A stretch of 64,000 bases of DNA, taken from assembly GCA_004794655.1 (NCBI GenBank), contig SMMW01000617.1:13825501-13889500 (forward strand), in the 5' to 3' direction. A model generated the notes under the pieces. The model saw nothing but the letters and a program-made list of their open reading frames with translations. It searched no databases and was not told where the DNA came from. Of the stretch, positions 56,801-64,000 are shown one piece after another. Origin of the DNA: Marisa cornuarietis (lineage: Eukaryota; Mollusca; Gastropoda; Architaenioglossa; Ampullariidae). Within the stretch, counting starts at the first letter, position 1; each line of letters opens with the position of its first letter. Both the position numbers and the translations under genes were made by a program.

Positions 56801-59800
56801 ATACACTAATATATAAACTTGCAAACATATCGTCGCCAAACGTATCCTATATCGCTGAGACCCGTCCAGAAGGGTTACAAACCGTGATACAACTGCGTTT
56901 TCGTTCACTTTCAAATCCTGCTATTACTAGGACGAAAGCATGTGAACGAGCAAAATTTGTCAGTTATTATTTAAATTCTGTCTGCAGTAAACAATGCTTG
57001 CAAGCAGTAGGAAGGTACTATGCAGCTCCCCAACCGTCTGTGCCTATGTAGCATCACTCAAGTTATTTCCGGAATCTAATTAGCAGAAAATGTAAATCGA
57101 GTAAACAAATGGTTTGCATATTAGAAAAACTGGAAATTCCAGCGAATTGGAGGGAATTAATCGCGTAAAGCGAAAAAAAAAAAGAAAAATTTCCAAGACT
57201 GTGGAGATTGTTAAGGGACAAACTGGTTTGTTGACCTGGCGCAGACATAAAGGCACATTCCACAACACAGGTAAACGATGCACCAAAGTCAACGCAGATC
57301 CAAAGACGACACCATCACCACTACACCACCACCATACCTACCAACCATCACCGGCCTCCTTATCCTATCATGTACATTCATTCGAATTTTTTCGCTAGTC
57401 ACCGGAAGCCATGCAAAACGCGGCCGGTAGTTCGTGCATCGGCGAAGCCAAAAATCCTGCACGTACCTTGACGTAGGCATATCCGCTGCTAGTCTTCTGC
57501 ACGTTGTACACTGTGAAGCCGGTGTTGCCGTTGCCAGAGTCCAGAAACGGCCGGAGAGTTTGGCCAGACTTGTCCCGCAACTCCATCGTTCGTATCGCTC
57601 GTGTTAGCCCTTCGCCGTCGACTCGCGCGGCACAGTCAGCAGCCGCTGTCTGAGAGCTGAAACCAGAACTCGATCATGATCTTCAAAGTAGTGGGTGTAC
57701 TAGGAGTATCTATGGATCTGTTCAGGCCCCTCAACCTGCTTGTTCCCGTATCTTTAGGTCTTGGAGCTTAGGGGAAAGCTGATATCCGAGTGGTTAGGGC
57801 ATTGGCGATCGAATCCGAAGCTATCCGGTTCGTCACCCGTGTGGGGCAGCAAAATTCTCCCTGTTGACCCAGCTTATGGGAATGGGTGTCTGATGCCATA
57901 GAAGGTTGGGAGGGAGATTCAAGAATTTTATTCAGCGTAGGACATAGCTCTTGACTGAAGGGGGTGGATATACAAACGTAGAAAACATGAGAAACATCTT
58001 TACATAGGTGTAAATAGTAAATGCATCCATATTGTTATGTAATCAAGCTTGTAATTCGTTTAAGCATTTTGTAAATATTCAGGTCTCTAGCTGTATCTAT
58101 TGTAACCCACATCAGTACATGCAAAAAAATAAGGTCTAGTCCGTGTAGTCATACATACATGAAGTATCCATAAAGTACTATCCTTACTACACGCTTAGAA
58201 CATACTTAATGGATTAAAACATGTTAAACAAGGTAATATTACTATAAGACAGACTTTTATAATTTGTCAATGGGGTTTCTCAAATTCATTGCATTATATA
58301 TGTAGCTTGCTAGGTAGTTTGTAATACTGCGTTGGTTATCTGACATGAGTATTGAAAAGTGGGAAATAGATGGGTAAGGCCAAAATTTAGGGGGGATTAA
58401 TGTTTGGTTGGGAGTGAGAGAAGGTGGGTACCCACTAGCAAACTGTCTTCGAGTTTAACACCTCACCCCCTACCGACCTAAAAATGGTTGGGAGGATCTT
58501 TACCGTCAAGCTTAATGCCTTAGTGATTTTACAAATATGTTTAGATAGACCGAGTAAGATTCACATTTAATAAAAAGACATTAACTTTTTGCCAAAATGC
58601 ATCTAATAGGCTACAGAGCATTTACCCTAAAAAGGTCTTGCGTTTTCTAAAATGAGATAGTTTTATAGGCGGCTTTCAAGAACATTCTAGTTGTTCTTTC
58701 TGAGACATTTATACGTTTAGTGACAAAAATGAGTTCTCTTTATTCTAACAAACTGCATTGACGTTTGCAGTGTTTGTTACAGGGATCCGCAATAGCAGAC
58801 GTCATCAAATATCCAAAGTAGCAAATTTTTTTCACGGATCCGAAGCAGACTACATCAAAGATCCGAACTAGACTGTGTCATAAAGTTAAATGACAGACAC
58901 TCACCTCTGAGAACTGCACAGTGATCGAAGGGCGTTAACCACGCTGTAGACAGAGTTGATGGTCTGTACCACTTTCTGGTCGTGGGCCAGCTGCTTAACG
59001 ATGTCAGCTGGAATACGGGCCGACAGGTTGCAGGCGCTGGGGTACTCGTTCTCGAAGCTGCCAGGCAGGTTGCACGTCATCAGTGCCTCCCACATGTCAC
59101 GTGTCCAAGAAGTGTGGTCGGTGGTGGACGATGCAGGTGTCAGTGTCTTCAGGTAGGTCTCCATGTCCACTCCACCGACTTCTCTAAAAAAGAAGATGTT
59201 TACATGACTTAATTTTCTCTTGCAGGCATTCACATTAAGCTCCGGGATAAACTAATCGGATAAATAGATAAACAGGTACACAGTTTCATAGACAGATTTA
59301 AACAGATGGAAAGGCTGAGAAGCGAAAGACAAAGTCACTCATTCAAAAGTAGAAAAATAAAAATAGCACCAACTGTAGACAAAACTAATTGTCGTAGATT
59401 AAAGCTGACACCAAGTGCAGACAGCGCTTTGTGTCATAGCAAGAAAATTTCAAAAGTCTCACCAAGTAAACATTCCCTTAAAGCATTCCCACCCTAGGTA
59501 CCCACCTTGTGGTGTCAACAGTCAGCATCAGGGAGCCGCGTGCCTTCATCCCTCTCGTACCCTGGAGAGTGTCCGGCCCTGTGCCCCAGGCCTCGCTGGC
59601 CAGGAAGACGAAGTTGACGGAATAACCCTGCAGAGCGTCCAGAATGTTTAACGCCGTTGGCTGCGTCACAAACGCAACAATGACCTTGACATCTTGGTTA
59701 CTGCAATATAGTAATGAGTAGTTACTGCAATATAGTAATGAGTAGTTACTGCAATATAGTAATGAGTAGACATAAGAACTGTTCTAAGCGAGTTCTAATG

Positions 59801-62800
59801 ACGGCCTGATCCACCCACCAACTCATTCATTTGTCTCTTCATATTCGCTATTTATTTCTTGATGGATGGATTATCACATCCTCCATTTGAAGTTTCTGTA
59901 GCCTGTTTTATTTTCAAGTAGATAGCTATGAACACACTTAACATCATTTCTGTCGAATTATTTTTATCAATTTTTTTCTTGCTCCCTTTGACACCTGTTT
60001 TCAGTTCGTTAACTTTTTTTTTTTTTAATTTCAGTAGACGCTTTGCAACAATTTTATCGAGTTATTTTTCCTTGCACCCTTCCATGCACTATCAAAATGT
60101 CCTCTCTGTCTTTTTTTTTATTCCACAAAGTCATACGTAGGCACAATCCCCGCAACTGAATATTTATCAGAGAAAAATCACCTTGTTAAGTTCCTCACCC
60201 TAAGTATCTCAGATGAGACAGCAGCTCAACTTGACTTGTGGTTTCCTCCAAAGGTATGGAGGTTTCTACGCAAACACCAGCATCTTCTGCCATTGTAATG
60301 AAACTCTGCATGCCCCGTATGCCATAGTTGTTGTTTTGATGAAACGCACCCAGGTAAGTCACATTCATCAGCTTCGCCAGGCTCAGCAGAGCGCGTGCCT
60401 GTGTGCCATTCAACGCTGCATCAATTTTCCTTAGCTGCTAACTCGGTGTGATGTTGGGAAATTTCTTTGTCAAAAATTAACTGGAGGCTATATGTCACTT
60501 CACCTCTAAAATTAACTCACTAGGCTACGTTATTGTGTAACTTCTAAACTAAACTTGAGGCTGTAGTCAATTCGGAACTAAAAACATTAACTCTAGGTTG
60601 TCTTTAAACAAATAAGGTTGGCTACGGCTGTAGTTTGCTGAATTACCTGCACAGAGTCACTGGGCACAGCACGGGAGAAGAAGGGGTAGCTAATCCTGTC
60701 ATCCAGGTCGGGGGAAGTGGACGAATAAGAGATCATGGGCATGCGCAATGGCGTCAGCACGCTGAGTGAGCTCAAGGTGACAGTCGAGGACTGGGTCCCG
60801 ATTACAGCCACAACTTTGTCCATATCTATTACCTGACAGACAGGAACGAAGTATCATGAGTGCTTGGCGATATGTTTAGTGCATTATCTGTCTTCAACAC
60901 ATGACACAGGAACAAATTTTCATTATCTGTCTTTACCATCTGGGGGCCGTATTTATGAAGCGAAGGTAAATCATTGTCCCGGCATATTCAAAGGTATGAT
61001 TTTTGTCTCCATACTTATAAAGTGGCGAGGGTGGGGGGTAAATTGGTGTTTACGCCGAGCCAGCAACTAAGGCTATATCACGGTAAGGCAGCCAGCCCTG
61101 TAAACAGATGCCACATGTAGAGAAAGAACAGCGTGCCCGAGACGAGAGGTGAACCCAGGACAGCCAACCTTCACTGTATTGGTGACAGGCGCTAACCGTT
61201 GCGCCACCGGGGGACCCATCCATACTTATAAAGTGGCCTCCAGACTTCACAGATGTTGCTTAAGACATGGAACTGTAGTTATAAAGAATTGGAAACTATG
61301 TTCTGGGGTAAAGTAACATAAAGCAATATCCACGGTGTCTTAACATGGCGTCGTAAATACGAAGCTTAGTGTATCTTTGATTTCCCCCTCTTGTCCACGG
61401 GAGACGACTTACACTCGCTTCACGAATATGGCTCCTGATAGGAATAGGTTATTATCAATGCCTAAGCTGTCTTTATCATCTGACAGACATGGACAACATA
61501 TAATCAAGATACAATCAATACCACATTTGTTTTTATCACTTGAGAAATTGTAACAAGTTATCTCTAATGACACATGTCTATCGATTGAAAGACGGAGGCA
61601 AGTCACGACTTATCTATCCGTATGAAAGTGCGAATAATCGATACCCAAGCAGGATAAATCTTTGAAACATAATGCAACATATATTGACAAATGCAGGACA
61701 AGCACAGACCAAATGCAGGGGAAGCAATCCCGATATTACCTCCCCTGTCAAACTGGACGTCAAGTTGATCCTCTTGCTAAACAGGCCCGACAGCAGCGAC
61801 ACCGCCGTCAGCGAGTTGTAGCAATCGTCCAGCACCAGCCCTCCCACGCGGGGGTACGCCACCCCGGGTTGTTTCCCCTCGTCCGCGGCCAGCGCTTCCA
61901 GCGTCTGCAGAAAAGCTTCCAGCGCCACTACCGATGAACTCTGACCTCGGTATGAGCCGCACCGGAAGCTGGTGGGTGACTCTGGCTGGTGCACCGAGTA
62001 CAGGCCTAGCAGCAGCACGTCTCCTGGCTGGTGATAGAAGACCGTGACGTCAGAGCGGCGACACTTGGTGCACGCTGTTCGGCATTGCGAGGAGCCCACG
62101 TTCGTAAAGTCAGCGTTCGCGTTGATGCTCACCGAGCCATTGGTGTACTCGCCAATCTTGCGAAGGGTAGCGGATTCGGGCGGCATGAGACAAAAGAGAG
62201 TGAACACACACGGTAAACAACAGGAGACAGTAAATTATAGACTCCTGGCTCGTTAAAGCTCTCGTAGGGAGCAATGCTTTTAACGAGTGGGTAAAGCTCT
62301 GACAAAAGAAAGAGTGTTTACATTTCTTTTTTTAAAAAAGAGACAATTTATAAACGACATTTTTTCGTCTTGTTAAAGGACGCTTTGTGCGAAAATTATA
62401 TCTACTGATTGAGTAAAGAACGGTGCAAGATACTATTTCCCTCAAATCTGTGTGAATTCTTTCCTTTCTCGAGTTATACGCCTGCAAACAATGCTGACGT
62501 CAGGATTGCACAGAGACACGTTTAAGTTGTGATTTCAGCCAATGAGAGAGGAGGGATCCTACATTAATTAGGTGTATCTATGTACAAACGTGATGTCAGG
62601 TTTTGCGAGCTCTTTCATACCTTCTTCCAGGCGCCACTGTGCGCAATGCTAATGTAGTACAATGGCATATTCGCTGCAACAAAGTCGTCGTACTCGTTCG
62701 ACACCAGGACCCGGTTCTTCCGGAACTCTTCGGGCAAGTGTTCGTTGGCGAAGAACTCGGAGTAGTTCAACGGCGCGGGCTGGATTTTCCGCAGCAATCC

Positions 62801-63293
62801 TTGCCTGACATCTTCTTGCAGCGGCAAGCAAAGACCTCCTCCACTTTCACACCTCAATTTGTGCGCCGTCTTCAGCAGCGCCGCCAGACTGTAAATGGCG
62901 TCCAGCGCTGCTGGCAGGTAGTCGAAGACGGGAAGTGAATTCTCCACGTCGCACGGGCTTGAAGCCCTGGGGTCGCATGCAAGTTCCTGCGCGATGAACT
63001 CCCCCAAGAGGGAGGACCAGTAGGGGTCGGGCTTCTGCGGGGAGCGGAGAAGCTCGGCGAAGAATCGCCGGAAGTCGGGTAGCGGAAGCGAGGCTGGGCT
63101 GATAGACAAGAAGGTGCTGGAATATTCGGTGATTTTTTTTGCTACTTCGACGGACGTGCCCACCCCGTCGCTAAACACCCAGTGGATCTGATTGAACTGA
63201 ACACAAAGAAAAAAATGATGAGGCAGTGTGTCCAATACAAACATTTTATGTCATACGCTTTACCGTTATCGTTTAAGTACACATAATAGAGAC

Positions 63294-63347
<54 letters not shown>

Positions 63348-63731
63348 AGCATAAATACCATTAGCTGTACATATGATTTAATAAATAAACTTAAAACTTA
63401 ACAAAACTTAACATCAGCTCTGTAGAACATCACTTTTAAGTATCTGATACAAAGATGGCTTAAAAAGTTTGAGTGAGTTAGTGAGTGAATGAGTTACCTT
63501 CTGCTGGTCATGCCACTTTGCACGCCGGTCCTGGATCATCTGGAAGAGTCTGGAAGCCTCGAGATTCTGGCCGAAGTACACAACCCCGAGACTGTTACCC
63601 GTGCTCACCATGTCGATCAGCAGCATCCGAATGAACACTTCCATCTGATCCTCCATGTCCGAGTCAGAGTGCAAGAAGGACTGTTCTCGAAAGACGCAGA
63701 TTCCAGCCTCTGCTGCTAGTCGTTTGAACTC
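53860..63731 (-). CDS. Tandem Venus-flytrap (mGluR-like) single-pass receptor with long disordered tail, 5'-truncated
   Basis: Ten exons in one frame: 63498-63731, 62621-63196, 61740-62156, 60647-60832, 60199-60398, 59506-59700, 58905-59183, 57467-57656, 56179-56515, 53860-55709 (1487 aa visible). Residues 1 to about 305 are most of a class-C-receptor ligand-binding flytrap, ending IGEYTNGSVSI and a CRTACTKC cluster. About 306-790 are a complete second flytrap: DVLLLGLYSVHQ, VVAVIGTQSSTVTLSSLSVL, PMISYSSTSPDLDD, PFFSRAVPSDSVQ, VTYLGAFHQNNNYGIRGM, VNFVFLASEAWGTG, VGSYDPSTGLDVLRGDL. A CTHKDRCVIC cluster follows. One TM helix is about 828-853 (VGVAVLGVVCFLLLLLLGAG), then basic RRNR and a tail of about 634 residues rich in Ser, Pro and Gln. 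No 7TM, kinase or cyclase is seen. The ligand is unknown. A small-molecule or amino-acid ligand is only a family-based guess. Confidence 0.92.
55712..55746. repeat. (AAAT)n-type low-complexity run next to a receptor splice acceptor
   Basis: On the minus strand this T-rich run forms the polypyrimidine tract directly before the acceptor at 55710/55709 of the last receptor exon. Confidence 0.7.
57772..57915 (+). mobile_element. tRNA-derived SINE, family C (tRNA-Ser/Leu-like head)
   Basis: The head gctgatatccgagtggttag then ggcattggcgatcgaatccg resembles a type II tRNA A-box region. ctatccggttcgtcacccgt follows as a B-box-like block. After it comes a non-tRNA body (cagcaaaattctccctgttg). The head cannot fold as a functional tRNA gene. 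It lies upstream of the 57656 exon edge, inside a receptor intron, on the opposite strand. Confidence 0.65.
59697..59768. repeat. Perfect 24-bp triplication spanning a splice acceptor
   Basis: The unit gttactgcaatatagtaatg + agta occurs three times without a mismatch (59697-59720, 59721-59744, 59745-59768). On the minus strand each unit contains tatattgcag then TAAC. The innermost unit includes the first four bases of the receptor exon that ends at 59506. The outer two offer extra in-frame acceptors at 59724 and 59748. Confidence 0.95.
60941..61436. mobile_element. MITE-like element, copy 2, interrupted by a SINE
   Basis: The left end tgggggccgtatttatgaag, cgaaggtaa and the right end ttacactcgcttcacgaata, tggctcctg are inverted repeats. 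Interior blocks (cttcacagatgttgctt, ctgtagttataaag) match the copy at 6704-7255. A family-A SINE has inserted into it at 61027-61218. It lies in the intron between receptor exons 61740-62156 and 60647-60832. Confidence 0.68.
61027..61218 (-). mobile_element. tRNA-derived SINE, family A, copy 3, with 19-bp target duplication
   Basis: Read on the minus strand: cggtggcgcaacggttagcg, cctgtcaccaatacagtgaa, then ggttcacctctcgtctcggg (B-box-like), and the tail gtgatatagccttagttgct, ggctcggcgtaaacacc. Flanked by the exact 19-bp repeat tccatacttataaagtggc at 61008-61026 and 61219-61237, as expected for LINE-driven target-primed insertion. It is the best-preserved copy in the window. Confidence 0.92.
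62300..62510. repeat. Dispersed repeat family B, long copy
   Basis: Ordered blocks shared with 41080-41300, including ttatatctactgattgagta, caaatctgtgtgaattc and cgcctgcaaacaatg. It lies in a receptor intron and is non-coding. Confidence 0.6.
63294..63345. repeat. Microsatellite (GAT)n
   Basis: About 17 uninterrupted gat units in the intron between the first two visible receptor exons. Confidence 0.95.
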
Positions 63732-64000
63732 CTGACGGGCGAGGACCATTACAGTAAAAACAAACAACTTTGTTTCAAGATCTTTTTGAGGAAATGAAAA
63801 AGAAATCAAATTAAATGAAATAAATTAATTGATTTAAAGATATTTTCAGGCTTTGTGGTTATACTAGACCTTAACATGTAGCTTTCATTTACCTAAAACG
63901 TGTACCGCAATATGCACCTATAACTTTTTTGTTCCTAAACTGGTACCAGAGGTACTAATCATAGGGGAACACGCTGGCACACAACATCTGATGCCAATGG
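63732..64000. other. Receptor intron reaching the window edge
   Basis: The exon edge at 63731 has a cag acceptor on the minus strand (gcccgtcag then GAG). Beyond it no class-C receptor sequence is readable, so the exons for the start of the first flytrap and the signal peptide must lie past 64000. Confidence 0.7.

Noticed and set aside
57772..57860. Candidate tRNA gene
   Set aside because: It has A- and B-box-like blocks but no complete cloverleaf, and it is followed by a non-tRNA body, so a SINE is the better reading.
58780..58880. Repeated 'gatccgaa...agac..catcaaa' phrases as a regulatory array
   Set aside because: There are only two to three imperfect copies in an intron, too few and too degenerate to call.
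61662..61937. Plus-strand frames of 60-110 codons across the receptor exons (also at 54267-54635 and 62603-62938)
   Set aside because: They are antisense shadows of GC-rich receptor exons, whose minus-strand frames carry clear flytrap and tail sequence.

Overview
The window is animal nuclear DNA. It is AT-rich, with long spliced genes (GT-AG introns plus two GC-AG introns) and a dense mix of transposable elements: tRNA-derived SINEs, RTE-type and CR1/L2-type LINE remnants, Tigger/pogo and hAT-like DNA elements, MITEs and a likely solo LTR. The protein families and this repeat mix suggest a lophotrochozoan, most likely a gastropod mollusc. That assignment is inference, since no single sequence here is diagnostic.

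Layout: (1) 598-8322 (+) is the C-terminal 463 codons of muskelin (MKLN1) in 13 exons, with its 5' part outside the window. (2) 11930-13265 (-) is a complete LSM3 (104 aa, 4 exons), convergent with muskelin. (3) 13.6-24.5 kb is mostly gene-poor: a Tigger deletion derivative, a broken CR1/L2-like reverse transcriptase fragment, a 157-bp hAT-type MITE and a SINE. (4) 24599-40483 (-) is a complete pleckstrin-type gene (PH-DEP-PH, 372 aa, 10 exons). Its last intron holds a SINE split by a 967-bp LTR-like insertion, and next to it a 2.4-kb Tigger element whose transposase reading frame is still open. An earlier intron holds a 604-bp foldback element with an 8-bp target duplication. (5) 41.3-45.7 kb is a nearly full-length but broken RTE-type retrotransposon followed by a second LINE remnant. 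(6) 47035-51829 (+) is a secreted protein with two fasciclin (FAS1) domains (321 aa, 6 coding exons, plausible TATA promoter). (7) 53860-63731 (-), running off the right edge, is an unusual receptor gene.

The receptor is the most notable item. Ten exons join in one uninterrupted frame (1487 aa, N-terminus missing). They encode most of one metabotropic-glutamate-receptor-like Venus-flytrap domain, a complete second one in tandem, a single transmembrane helix and a roughly 634-residue low-complexity cytoplasmic tail. I see no 7TM bundle, kinase or guanylate cyclase. An intron of the same phase falls at the equivalent place near the end of each flytrap, and each flytrap is followed by a small cysteine cluster, which points to exon-level tandem duplication. 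One splice acceptor of this gene lies in a perfect 24-bp triplication that offers three in-frame acceptors.

The genes look functionally unrelated to one another, and the window shows no operon or cluster logic. All exon limits were read by hand from splice signals and frame continuity.
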